A stretch of 11,839 nucleotides of DNA, from NCBI GenBank assembly GCA_030610025.1, contig JAUWSP010000031.1, positions 1-11,839 on the forward strand, in the 5' to 3' direction. How positions within the stretch are numbered: position 1 is the first letter of the stretch; every line of letters starts with the position of its first letter. A program made the position numbers and the translations under genes. Shown in pieces: positions 1-8,020 of the stretch. The stretch is from Acidobacteriota bacterium (GTDB lineage: Bacteria > Acidobacteriota > Thermoanaerobaculia > Multivoradales > JAHEKO01). The notes beneath the pieces were generated by a model, which saw only the letters and a program-made list of their open reading frames with translations, searched no databases and was not told the DNA's origin.

Positions 1-265
1 CACTGACGCGCGCCATGCACTCCGGGCAGATGGTGTGGAGGTCCCGCTCGTGAAGAGTGAAGTCTGCGTCGCAAAATCGACAGGAGGTGGACTCTGCGAG
101 GCGGGGTGCTCCGCAAGCTGAGCATCGGACCACGGCGGCGTCGTGAGGCGACGGGGCCGGCACCTCGATCGTGGCGCTGCAGAGGCAGTGGAAACGGTCT
201 CCGGCCGCTAGCTCACCAGCATCGTATTGGCGCTTGCAGGCAGGGCAAGAAACGAGAAGCCGCAT
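1..265 (-). CDS. Multi-zinc-ribbon protein, N-terminal part (runs off left edge)
   Basis: Reading the minus strand from the ATG at 265 gives 88 codons with no stop before the window ends, so the C-terminus is missing. The fragment has ten cysteines in ordered pairs: C7-P-A-C10 with C27-L-C29 makes one complete zinc ribbon, C48-S-A-C51 with C62-R-F-C65 makes a second, and C80-P-E-C83 opens a third whose partners lie beyond the edge. This spacing is far too regular for a chance frame. Proteins of this build are usually annotated as zinc-ribbon or zf-TFIIB-like domain proteins; their function is generally unknown, with roles in nucleic-acid or protein binding assumed. There is no signal peptide or membrane segment in the visible part, so it is probably cytoplasmic. 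The start is chosen because the typical MRLLV-CPxC opening begins there. No good Shine-Dalgarno precedes it, and an in-frame TTG lies 18 bases upstream. The gene is divergent from the efflux operon. The family is fairly sure, the role unknown. Confidence 0.85.
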   Translation of the reverse strand, partial: MRLLVSCPACKRQYDAGELAAGDRFHCLCSATIEVPAPSPHDAAVVRCSACGAPRLAESTSCRFCDADFTLHERDLHTICPECMARVS

Positions 266-271
266 GCGAAC

Positions 272-300
272 AGGATGGTGCAAACCCAACTCGGAGTCAA
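272..300 (-). promoter_or_regulatory. Weak sigma70-like promoter candidate for the zinc-ribbon gene
   Basis: On the minus strand, TTGACT (positions 300-295; 5 of 6 to the -35 consensus) is followed after 17 bp by CATCCT (277-272; only 3 of 6 to the -10 consensus). Transcription from it would start close to the ATG at 265, which fits the lack of a Shine-Dalgarno sequence there. The TTGACT overlaps the 8-bp palindrome TCAATTGA (297-304). The -10 match is poor, so this is only a candidate. Confidence 0.22.
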
Positions 301-325
301 TTGAATGCGTCTGGAGGCGCAAGCG

Positions 326-345
326 GCCTGAAGTTGCCTGAAACA
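326..345 (+). repeat. Two direct copies of GCCTGAA, 10 bp apart, in the divergent intergenic region
   Basis: GCCTGAA occurs at 326-332 and again at 336-342, so the copies sit one helical turn apart on the same face of the DNA. They lie between the two divergent genes, about 80-100 bp before the efflux operon start. Direct repeats spaced like this can bind a regulator, but seven bases repeated twice can also be chance. Apart from these, the weak promoter elements and the ribosome-binding site, I see nothing else in 266-424. Confidence 0.2.
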
Positions 346-414
346 AATGGCGATTCCGATACGTAGAAACGAGCGTCGGAACCAATACGGGACAGCAACC
401 CATGCCAGGACGAT

Positions 415-419
415 GGAGG
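415..419 (+). promoter_or_regulatory. Ribosome-binding site that fixes the start of the membrane-fusion protein
   Basis: GGAGG ends five bases before the ATG at 425. The same frame is open further upstream, with ATGs at 347 and 413. The ATG at 413 overlaps this Shine-Dalgarno, the upstream residues look random, and the N-terminus from 425 gives a normal membrane anchor. This site therefore decides for 425. Confidence 0.7.
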
Positions 420-424
420 CTGAC

Positions 425-1627
425 ATGACAGAGCGATACGAAGTGAAGAACGGCGCCAGGAAGGGCAAGAAGATGTGGCGGTGGCTGTCGTTGGCCGCCG
501 CAGTTCTCCTGCTGGTCGCTGGTGCTGTGACCATGATAAATGTGAGTGCCACCCGAGCCAACGGTGCGTCGACGGCAGAGGAGAGTGCGGACACCTCCGA
601 GAGCACCGAAGCGACGGAGAAGGACTCCGGCGACGAGAAGAAGGGCGAGGAGGAAGGCGACGAGGCCAAGACGCCAGTGCCGGTGGAAGTGGCCTCGGTG
701 TCGGAAGGTTCCGTCTCTGCCTACACCAGCTCCACAGCCAACCTGGTAGCCGAGAACGAGGTCAAGGTCCTCTCCGAGGTCGAGGGACGTGTCTTGACGT
801 TGAGGGTCGAAGAAGGTGATTGGGTCAAGAACGGGCAGGTCCTGGCGACCCTCGTGAGGGACGACGAGGAGATCGCGTTCAAGAAGGCGCAGCTCCAGGA
901 GACCAATGCCCGCGCGGCCTTCGACCGGGCCACGGAATTGGTGGAAAGGGAGCTCATCAGTCGCGAGGAGTTCGACAAGCTGACCATCGAATACGAAATC
1001 GCTGGTCAGGAGCTTGCAGAAGCCGAATGGGCGCTGAAGAAGACCACCATCATCGCGCCGTTCACAGGCCGGGTCACGGCTCGGATGACGCAACTGGGCC
1101 AGCATGTTCGGCCTGGCGACGAGTTGTTTCAAGTGACCGATTTCGATCCGCTGGTGGCCCGTATCTATCTGCCGGAGCGCGATGTTCTGGGGCTGGAGGA
1201 AGGCCGAGACGTCCAAATCCGGCTCGATGCAGCCGACGAAGTGTATTTTGCGGGACGGATTCGTCAGATCAGCCCTGTCGTCGACACCTCGACCGGAACC
1301 GTGAAAGTGACGGTCGAAGCCACCGATCCGCCCAAGCAGGTGCGACCCGGTAGCTTCGTTACCGTGAATATCGTGCGCGAGACGCATCCCGCCGCGCTGC
1401 TCCTGCCCCGCGAGGCGGTGCTCAGAGAGCTTCAGAAGGCTCATGTGTACGTGGCTGCAGACGACGTAGCGGAGAAGAGAGCGGTGACTCTAGGCCTCGA
1501 AGAGGGAGACCTGATCGAAGTCATCTCCGGCGTCGAGGCCGGTGACCGGGTGATCGTGACCGGACAGGGTGGCCTGAAGGATGGCTCCGCCGTCAAGATC
1601 CTGATCGCCGACGCCAACGTGGGATAG
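425..1627 (+). CDS. RND efflux periplasmic adaptor (membrane-fusion protein, HlyD/AcrA family)
   Basis: This 400-residue adaptor should bridge the inner-membrane RND pump and an outer-membrane channel in the periplasm. A basic N-terminus (R12, K13, K15, K16) precedes one hydrophobic segment at about 19-38. No lipobox cysteine is seen, so it is anchored by this helix or cleaved by signal peptidase I, and is not a lipoprotein. Residues 47-81 form a Ser/Thr/Glu/Asp/Lys-rich linker. Next come the two halves of the lipoyl-like domain (about 110-146 and 206-240, the second containing IIAPFTGRV), which flank a short alpha-hairpin of about 60 residues (147-206). A beta-barrel (241-318, with DTSTGTVKV) and a membrane-proximal domain (320-395) follow. 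This is the standard family order, and its length is normal. The gene ends 11 bp before the first permease gene, and its stop codon overlaps that gene's weak AGGG, so the two are co-transcribed. The substrate cannot be read from the sequence. The start follows the GGAGG at 415-419. Confidence 0.93.
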   Translation: MTERYEVKNGARKGKKMWRWLSLAAAVLLLVAGAVTMINVSATRANGASTAEESADTSESTEATEKDSGDEKKGEEEGDEAKTPVPVEVASVSEGSVSAYTSSTANLVAENEVKVLSEVEGRVLTLRVEEGDWVKNGQVLATLVRDDEEIAFKKAQLQETNARAAFDRATELVERELISREEFDKLTIEYEIAGQELAEAEWALKKTTIIAPFTGRVTARMTQLGQHVRPGDELFQVTDFDPLVARIYLPERDVLGLEEGRDVQIRLDAADEVYFAGRIRQISPVVDTSTGTVKVTVEATDPPKQVRPGSFVTVNIVRETHPAALLLPREAVLRELQKAHVYVAADDVAEKRAVTLGLEEGDLIEVISGVEAGDRVIVTGQGGLKDGSAVKILIADANVG

Positions 1628-1638
1628 GGCTGACAGTC

Positions 1639-4600
1639 ATGCGCCTCGTCGAGTTTTCCTTGCGCCGTCGGGTGACGGTCTCCATGGTAGCTGTCGCCCT
1701 CGTTCTCTTCGGTCTCGTAGCGTTCAGCCGACTCTCCATCAATCTGCTGCCGGATCTTTCCTATCCCAGCCTGACCGTGGAGACCAAGCTCTCGGGCGCC
1801 GCGCCCGCCGAGATGGAATCCCTGGTCTCTCGCCCCATCGAGGAGTCGGTGGGCATCGTTGCTGGGGTCAAGCGATTGACCTCCGTGTCGCGTCCCGGCC
1901 TGTCTCAGGTGACGATGGAGTTCGAGTGGGGCCGCAACATGGACTTCGCCTCGCTCGATGTGCGGCAGAAGCTCGATGTCGTGAGGCTCCCACGGGATGT
2001 GACCAAACCCGTGGTGCTGCGCTTCGACCCGACGAACGACCCGATCCTGCGCCTCTACATGCAGGGGACGGACGACCTCTACCAGCTGCGCTATGTGGCC
2101 GAGGAGGTGCTGAAGAAGGACCTGGAATCCACCGAGGGTGTGGCCGCCATCAAAGTCAACGGTGGTTACGAAGAGGAGATCCAGGTCAGGGTCGACGAAG
2201 GCAAGTTGGCGCTCCTGGGCCTGAGCATCCAGGCCGTGAATGAGGCGCTGCTCAAAGACAACGTGAACCAGGCTGGTGGCAGTCTCTACGAGGAGGAAGC
2301 CCGCTATCTGGTGCGCTCCAACAACGAGTTCGTGGATCTCGAGGACATCATGGATACCGTCCTTCTGGCCCAGGAGGGACGGGTCGTCCGGGTAGCGGAT
2401 GTCAGTGAGGTGACTCGCGGCCACAAGCAGCGCGAAGTCATTACCCGATTCGACGGCCGCGAAGCCGTAGAGCTGGCGGTCTACAAAGAGGGAGACGCCA
2501 ACACGGTACAGGTGGCCAAGGCAGTGGAGCGTCGTCTCGAGAACATCTCGAAGGAGCTCCCCGAGGGTATCGAGGTCGTTACGGGAGTCGATCAGTCCAA
2601 GTTCATTCAAGCTTCCATTCGCGAGGTCCTGAGCAATGCCCTGCTGGGTGGTGGAATTGCCATTCTGGTCTTGCTTCTCTTCCTCAAGGATGCGCGGAGC
2701 ACCTTGATCATCGGAGTCTCGATCCCGATCTCCGTGATCGCCACATTCTTCCTGATGTACCGCACCGGTACCTCTCTCAACATCATGTCTCTGGGAGGGC
2801 TCGCCCTCGGGGTCGGGATGCTGGTGGACAACGCCATCGTGGTCCTGGAGTCCATCTTCAAGCACCGCGAGGCGGGAGCCACGCCTTTCGAGGCGGCACG
2901 CGACGGAGCCTCGGAGGTCGGTCGTGCCGTGGCGGCATCGACGCTAACCACCGTGGCAGTGTTCTTGCCAGTGGTCTTTCTGCAGGGAATCGCGGCGCAG
3001 CTCTTCCGCGACATGGCTCTGACGGTCTCGTTCGCCCTCCTCGCCTCGCTGGCCGTTGCCCTGACCCTGATTCCCATGATGTCGGCGCTGGCCGGTGGCG
3101 GCTCCAGCGTGGACGGTTCCACGACGGTAGCTGCAGTCCGGCAGGGTGGAAGAGTCCGTCGGGTCTTTCGGAGGGTGTTTGTCGACCTACCGTCCCTGGT
3201 GGTTCGAGGAATCCGTTTCGTGCTGCGCTGGATTGGCAAGGGGCTGACGCTGCTGGCGCTGCCCTTCTCGCGCGCCTTCGACAAGATACTGGGAATGGCG
3301 GCGGCAGCCTATCCACACATTCTTCGCGGTGCTTTGCAGGCGCGCCTGGTCGTCCTGGCAATCGTCCTGGTGGCCTTCGCGGGTTCGATCTGGATGATTC
3401 CAAGGCTCGGCTTCGACCTCGTCCCGACAATTTCTCAGGGCGAGTTCAGCTTCCTGGTGGAGCTTCCGGAAGGGACTCCGCTCGAGATCACCGATCGCTT
3501 CATCAGTGACGCCGAAGCCGTATTGGACGGCAATGAGCTGGTCGCGTCGCACTCTTCGATGGCAGGTGGTCGGGGGCTGTCCCTGACCAACACCGGCACC
3601 GAGGGTGAGAACGCGGGTCGTATCCAGGTGCGGATGGCCCAGGGTACATCGCCCGATCAGGAGGCCAGTGTGATTGCCGAGCTGCGAGAGCGCCTCGAGG
3701 TCTCCGGGCTGGCGCGCTTCAAATTCGAACGGCCGACCTTTTTCAGCTTCCGGACTCCTATCGAAGTCGAGGTCTATAGCGACAACCTGACCGAGCTGCA
3801 CCTGGCGACGACAGATCTCAAGCAGCGCATCGATCAGATTCCGGGTCTGGTGGATGTCAAGTCCTCAGCCGAGTTGGGTAACCCGGAGCTGCAGGTCGTC
3901 TTCGACCGCAATCAGCTGTCCCAGCTCGGACTCAATCTGGGTGACGTTGCGGACACGCTTCGTAAGAAGGTGCAAGGCGATGTGGCCACCCGCTTCACCG
4001 AAGGAGACCGGGAGATCGACATCGTCGTTCGCTCGGTGGATCTCGGTCAGGCTTCGGTCGGCGACGTCAACAATTTCATCATCGCGCAGCGCGACTCCGT
4101 GCCCATCTACCTGAAGTCGGTGGCCGCGGTGACCCTGGTGGAAGGCCCAAGCGAGATTCGGCGAATCGGACAGAAGCGCACCGGAGTCATCTCGGGCAAT
4201 CTGGCGGGCCGTGACATGGGTGCGGTGGCGGCGGATGTCCGGGCGGTTCTCGCCGAGACCCCGTTGCCGGGAGGGGTAACGGCGGCACTGAGCGGGCAAG
4301 AGGAAGAACGGACGGAGGCTGTGCGATCGATGCTCATGGCCATGGCCCTGGCGATCTTCCTGGTCTACCTGGTGATGGCCTCGCAGTTCGAATCGTTCCT
4401 GCACCCGTTCGTCATCATCTTCACCCTTCCGCTGGGAGCCATCGGGGTCATCGGAGCGCTGGCGATCACCGGCCGGACGATCAACATCGTGGCCATGATC
4501 GGGGCGGTGATGCTGGCCGGAATCGTGGTCAACAACGCCATCGTGCTGGTGGATGCCGTCAACCAGCGGCGTAGGTCCGGCATGGGGCGTACCGAGGCTC

Positions 4601-4893
4601 TGATCAGCGCCGGCAGTGATCGACTCAGGCCGATCCTCATGACCTCGGCGACGACCATTCTGGGTCTGCTGCCGATGGCGCTGGGGCTCGGCGAGGGAGC
4701 GGAGCTGAGAGCACCGCTAGCGATTACCGTTATCGGAGGCTTGAGCGTAGCCACGCTGCTGACCCTGGTCGTCATCCCGGTGGTCTACTCCCTGGTCGAT
4801 CGCAAGCCCGACCTGATAGCTCATGAAGAGCTGGCAGCAGAGTCTGGCCCTGGCGACGGCCTGGTGGCACAGCCCGTCGGAGAGACGAGTTGA
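1639..4893 (+). CDS. RND efflux permease, first subunit (AcrB/MdtB-like)
   Basis: A 1084-residue inner-membrane pump of the resistance-nodulation-division superfamily, which exports substrates using the proton gradient. TM1 lies at about 12-30 and is followed by the first porter repeat (from INLLPDLSYPSL). A TM2-TM6 bundle spans about 330-485, a second porter repeat follows TM7 at about 569-590, and a C-terminal TM8-TM12 bundle ends near 1060. TM4 carries GMLVDNAIVVLES, with D397 matching AcrB Asp407 but N398 where AcrB has Asp408. TM10 has VVNNAIVLVD, with N965 where AcrB has Lys940. The RLRPILMT segment keeps R995 and T1002 (AcrB Arg971 and Thr978). The linker between TM6 and TM7 (about 486-568) is longer than usual and has an amphipathic, Arg/Leu-rich stretch. 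The weak AGGG at 1626-1629 serves as ribosome-binding site. The stop shares one base with the next ATG, which implies translational coupling. A partner of the following permease is very likely; the substrate is unknown. Confidence 0.94.
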   Translation: MRLVEFSLRRRVTVSMVAVALVLFGLVAFSRLSINLLPDLSYPSLTVETKLSGAAPAEMESLVSRPIEESVGIVAGVKRLTSVSRPGLSQVTMEFEWGRNMDFASLDVRQKLDVVRLPRDVTKPVVLRFDPTNDPILRLYMQGTDDLYQLRYVAEEVLKKDLESTEGVAAIKVNGGYEEEIQVRVDEGKLALLGLSIQAVNEALLKDNVNQAGGSLYEEEARYLVRSNNEFVDLEDIMDTVLLAQEGRVVRVADVSEVTRGHKQREVITRFDGREAVELAVYKEGDANTVQVAKAVERRLENISKELPEGIEVVTGVDQSKFIQASIREVLSNALLGGGIAILVLLLFLKDARSTLIIGVSIPISVIATFFLMYRTGTSLNIMSLGGLALGVGMLVDNAIVVLESIFKHREAGATPFEAARDGASEVGRAVAASTLTTVAVFLPVVFLQGIAAQLFRDMALTVSFALLASLAVALTLIPMMSALAGGGSSVDGSTTVAAVRQGGRVRRVFRRVFVDLPSLVVRGIRFVLRWIGKGLTLLALPFSRAFDKILGMAAAAYPHILRGALQARLVVLAIVLVAFAGSIWMIPRLGFDLVPTISQGEFSFLVELPEGTPLEITDRFISDAEAVLDGNELVASHSSMAGGRGLSLTNTGTEGENAGRIQVRMAQGTSPDQEASVIAELRERLEVSGLARFKFERPTFFSFRTPIEVEVYSDNLTELHLATTDLKQRIDQIPGLVDVKSSAELGNPELQVVFDRNQLSQLGLNLGDVADTLRKKVQGDVATRFTEGDREIDIVVRSVDLGQASVGDVNNFIIAQRDSVPIYLKSVAAVTLVEGPSEIRRIGQKRTGVISGNLAGRDMGAVAADVRAVLAETPLPGGVTAALSGQEEERTEAVRSMLMAMALAIFLVYLVMASQFESFLHPFVIIFTLPLGAIGVIGALAITGRTINIVAMIGAVMLAGIVVNNAIVLVDAVNQRRRSGMGRTEALISAGSDRLRPILMTSATTILGLLPMALGLGEGAELRAPLAITVIGGLSVATLLTLVVIPVVYSLVDRKPDLIAHEELAAESGPGDGLVAQPVGETS

Positions 4894-7800
4894 TGAAGTT
4901 CTCGCACCTGGCCGTCAACCGGCCGATAACCACTGCAGTGCTGCTCATCAGTGTGCTGGTGATCGGCGGAATTGCCATCGTGCGGTTGCCGCTGGCGTAC
5001 CTGCCCGAAGTGGATGTTCCCTTCATCGGAGTACAGATCCCCTATCCGAACTCCAACCCGAAGGAGGTCGAGAAGGAGATCATCAAGCCGGTGGAAGAGA
5101 TCTTGTCCACGTTGTCGGGTGTCAAGACGCTCAATGCCACTGCCAGCGCCGATCAAGCCGAGTTCTTCCTCGAGTTCGATTGGGGTAACGAGCTGGACAT
5201 CGTTCGCATGCAGGTCAGCGAAAAGATGGACCAGATCAAGCCGGAGCTTCCGCCGGACATCGGGGACGTCGTCATCTTCTCCTTCAACACCAGCGACATA
5301 CCTGTAATCCAGGCCCGCCTATCTGCCCAGGGTGTCAACCTGTCGGAGAACTACGAGCTCATCGAGGCCCGGATTCTCAACCGAATCCGGCGGGTGCCGG
5401 GAGTGGCCAGAGTCACTCTGGAGGGCGTCGAGCCGCGAGAGATCTTCATCGACCTGATCCTCGACCGCGTCAAGAAGCACAACGTCGACGTCGGTGCGCT
5501 GATCGCGCAGTTGCGGGGAGCCTCGTCCAATCTGGTCCTGGGACAGATCGAGGACGGCGGCCTGCGATTCAGCGCCAGGGCCCTCGGCGAGTTCACCTCG
5601 GTCGAGGAGATCGGCAATCTGATCATCAACGATCGGGGCCTGAAGGTGCGTGACATCGCCGAGCTCAGCTACGAGGAGCCTCCCTATCCCCATGGGAGAC
5701 ATCTCGACCGGCAGTTCGCGGTGGCCCTGGAGGTCTTCAAGGAGTCCACTGGCAACACGGTCGATGTAGTGCGTAGCGTGTTGTCGGTGATCCAGAATGA
5801 CATCAACAACGATCCGTTGCTGCAAGGGGTCTCACTGTTCGTCTTCGAGGACCAGGAAGAGGAGATCAGCGGTGGCCTCCACGGTCTCCTGAAGGCCGGG
5901 AACATCGGCGCGCTACTGGCGATCTTCAGTCTCTATTTCTTCCTGCGGCGCTTCGACTCGACACTCATCGTCTCCATGTCCATCCCGTTCTCGATCATCG
6001 CCGCCTGCGGCCTGATGTACTTCATGGGCAAGAGCCTCAACGTGCTGTCGATGATGGGACTGATGCTGGCGGTCGGTATGTTGGTCGACAACGCCGTCGT
6101 GGTCCTGGAGTCCATCGACCGGGTCCACAGGACCGAGCCGGACCGGAAGAAGGCGGCCAGGATCGGAGCCGATCAGGTGGCTGTGGCGGTCTCGGCCTCG
6201 ACCCTCACCACGCTGATCGTCTTCCTACCCCTGATCGTCGGTGCCAAGGTGCAGCTCACGACCTGGCTGGGCGAGATTGGAATCGCCATCGCCATCGCCC
6301 TGGCCTGCTCCCTGTTCTCGTCGTTGACCCTGATTCCGCTCATGTCGGCTCACTTTCTGGGTCGGAAGAAGCCCAAGCCGGTCCAGTCCGTCGCCTGGCT
6401 CGAAGATCGCTACGTCTCCCTGCTTGGCTGGACCCTGCGGCACAAAGTCAAGACCTTCGGGTTGCTGCTTCTGGTGCTCGGGATCGGTCTGGTTCCCTTC
6501 TTCACGGGCATGGTCGAGTCGGCCATCTTCTCTGGTGCGGTCAACAAAAGGCTCTTCCTGCAGTATGAATTCGCCGACTTCACTTACAAGTTGGATGCCG
6601 AGAGGGTGGTGGACCAGGTCGAGGCGGTCCTCGATGAACACCGCGAGGAGTTTCTCATCGAATCCATCTACAGCTACTTCGCCGAGAATCGGGCCGAAAC
6701 CTCGCTCGTGCTGAATCGTCAGGACCTCGATGACGACGCCATCAGAGAGCTGCGCCAGAAGGTCAGGGAGGCGTTGCCTGAGATTGCGGGGGTCGAGCTC
6801 TACTTCGACGACGAAGAAGAGGAGGGCGGCAGCACGACCTATTTCGCTGTCAAGCTCTTTGGCCAGGACACGGCAGTGCTCGAGAGTTTCGCGACAGAGG
6901 CGGCCAGGCGGGTCGAGACACTCGAAGGGGTGCAGGACATTCGGACCTCGTTTCGCGACTCGCAGCGCGAGATCCAGGTCAAGATCGACCGCGACAAGGC
7001 TCAACGTCTCGGGTTGACGGCCCAGGATCTGGCTGACATCTTCTCGTTCAGTCTCGGCTCCATGCGACTGCCACGCTTCAATGCCGGTGAGCGCGAAGTG
7101 GATACCTGGTTGGCCTTGCGACTCGAGGACCGTCAGAACCTGGAGGACCTCAAACAGATCCAGATTGGGGGCGCAGACGGCCAGAGTCCCTTTGTGCTGG
7201 GCGATGTCGCCAGTTTCGAAGTGGTGCCACGGCCAAAGGAGATCGTGCGGGAGAATCGCAAAGTCAGGGTCGCGGTGCGCGGGACCTATGAAGGAGAGAC
7301 CTGGAAGGAGACCCAGGAGGAGATGGCCGGTTTGATGGATGCCTTCGATCTGCCACCGGGTTACTCGTGGTCATGGGGCGACCGGATCATCGAGCAACAG
7401 GACCAGAACTCACAGATGGGCATCAACTTCCTGTTGGCTCTGGTACTGGTGTATCTGGTGATGGCATCGTTGTTCGAGTCCCTGGTCCAGCCGTTCGCCA
7501 TCCTCTTCTCGATTCCGTTCGCTCTGCCCGGAGTCGCCTGGATGTTGGCCTTGACCGGCACGACCTTCAATCTCATGAGCCAGATCGGCATCCTGATACT
7601 GATGGGAATCGTGGTCAACAACGGCATTGTGCTGTTGGATCACATCAACCGTCTCCGACGCACAGACCTGTCGAGGGACGAGGCGATCCTGCAGGCCGGG
7701 CGGGATCGACTGCGTCCGATCCTGATGACGGCAGCGACCACCATCATCGGATTGCTGCCGCTGGCGCTTCGCGGTCCGAATACCGCTGGGATCTTCTACT

Positions 7801-8003
7801 ACCCGTTGGCCAGGACGGTCATGGGAGGACTGATGTCCTCAGCGGTGCTGACTCTTGTGGTGCTGCCTTACGTCATGATCGGAGTAGAGGGTGCCGCCCA
7901 TTGGGCGAAGGGGGTCTGGAGAAGCTCCGGAAAGCGCCCCGCATCTTCATCAACCACCGATAGGCCCGCTGGCGAGCCAGTGGTGGCCGTGCCCGGTAGC
8001 TAG
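4893..8003 (+). CDS. RND efflux permease, second subunit (AcrB/MdtC-like)
   Basis: A 1036-residue RND permease, clearly homologous to the preceding one but divergent outside the catalytic membrane motifs. TM1 is at about 13-31; two porter repeats and two TM bundles follow in the normal order, and the length is normal. D399-N400 in TM4 (GMLVDNAVVVLES), N909-N910 in TM10 (VVNNGIVLLD) and R939/T946 in RLRPILMT repeat the relay pattern of the first permease. Neither copy therefore looks like a degenerate partner. The second porter region has an acidic run, D639-D640-E641 to E644 followed by two glycines, absent from the first copy. The ATG at 4893 overlaps the upstream TGA by one base and has GGAGAG at 4879-4884. 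A TTG at 4890 directly before it is a less likely start. An MFP plus two permeases recalls MdtABC-type heteromeric pumps, but I do not assign that name. No outer-membrane factor gene follows. Confidence 0.94.
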   Translation: MKFSHLAVNRPITTAVLLISVLVIGGIAIVRLPLAYLPEVDVPFIGVQIPYPNSNPKEVEKEIIKPVEEILSTLSGVKTLNATASADQAEFFLEFDWGNELDIVRMQVSEKMDQIKPELPPDIGDVVIFSFNTSDIPVIQARLSAQGVNLSENYELIEARILNRIRRVPGVARVTLEGVEPREIFIDLILDRVKKHNVDVGALIAQLRGASSNLVLGQIEDGGLRFSARALGEFTSVEEIGNLIINDRGLKVRDIAELSYEEPPYPHGRHLDRQFAVALEVFKESTGNTVDVVRSVLSVIQNDINNDPLLQGVSLFVFEDQEEEISGGLHGLLKAGNIGALLAIFSLYFFLRRFDSTLIVSMSIPFSIIAACGLMYFMGKSLNVLSMMGLMLAVGMLVDNAVVVLESIDRVHRTEPDRKKAARIGADQVAVAVSASTLTTLIVFLPLIVGAKVQLTTWLGEIGIAIAIALACSLFSSLTLIPLMSAHFLGRKKPKPVQSVAWLEDRYVSLLGWTLRHKVKTFGLLLLVLGIGLVPFFTGMVESAIFSGAVNKRLFLQYEFADFTYKLDAERVVDQVEAVLDEHREEFLIESIYSYFAENRAETSLVLNRQDLDDDAIRELRQKVREALPEIAGVELYFDDEEEEGGSTTYFAVKLFGQDTAVLESFATEAARRVETLEGVQDIRTSFRDSQREIQVKIDRDKAQRLGLTAQDLADIFSFSLGSMRLPRFNAGEREVDTWLALRLEDRQNLEDLKQIQIGGADGQSPFVLGDVASFEVVPRPKEIVRENRKVRVAVRGTYEGETWKETQEEMAGLMDAFDLPPGYSWSWGDRIIEQQDQNSQMGINFLLALVLVYLVMASLFESLVQPFAILFSIPFALPGVAWMLALTGTTFNLMSQIGILILMGIVVNNGIVLLDHINRLRRTDLSRDEAILQAGRDRLRPILMTAATTIIGLLPLALRGPNTAGIFYYPLARTVMGGLMSSAVLTLVVLPYVMIGVEGAAHWAKGVWRSSGKRPASSSTTDRPAGEPVVAVPGS

Positions 8004-8020
8004 GAGGGTTCCTCGCTCTT

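Noticed and set aside
106..366. Plus-strand frame of 86 codons at the left
   Set aside because: It is the complement of the zinc-ribbon gene; Arg/Gly-rich with no motif.
347..424. Longer start of the adaptor at ATG 347 or 413
   Set aside because: The GGAGG at 415-419 sits correctly for ATG 425 only. The extra residues look like translated upstream DNA and would push the membrane anchor away from the N-terminus.
208..669. Minus-strand frame of 153 codons, Ser-rich, starting inside the adaptor gene
   Set aside because: It overlaps the cysteine-patterned zinc-ribbon gene in another frame and is antisense to the adaptor. The Ser-rich part is the complement of the acidic linker codons.
1441..2865. 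Long open frame on the minus strand (474 codons), rich in His, Gln, Asp and Gly
   Set aside because: It lies antisense to the adaptor C-terminus and the first permease, both certain genes. Its composition is typical of antisense frames in GC-rich DNA, and it shows no domain.
2800..7630. Near-identical short DNA patches shared by the two permease genes (e.g. around 2827-2855 and 6087-6115)
   Set aside because: The identity is confined to codons of the most conserved membrane motifs, which protein constraint and shared codon preference explain. No sign of recent duplication or gene conversion beyond them.
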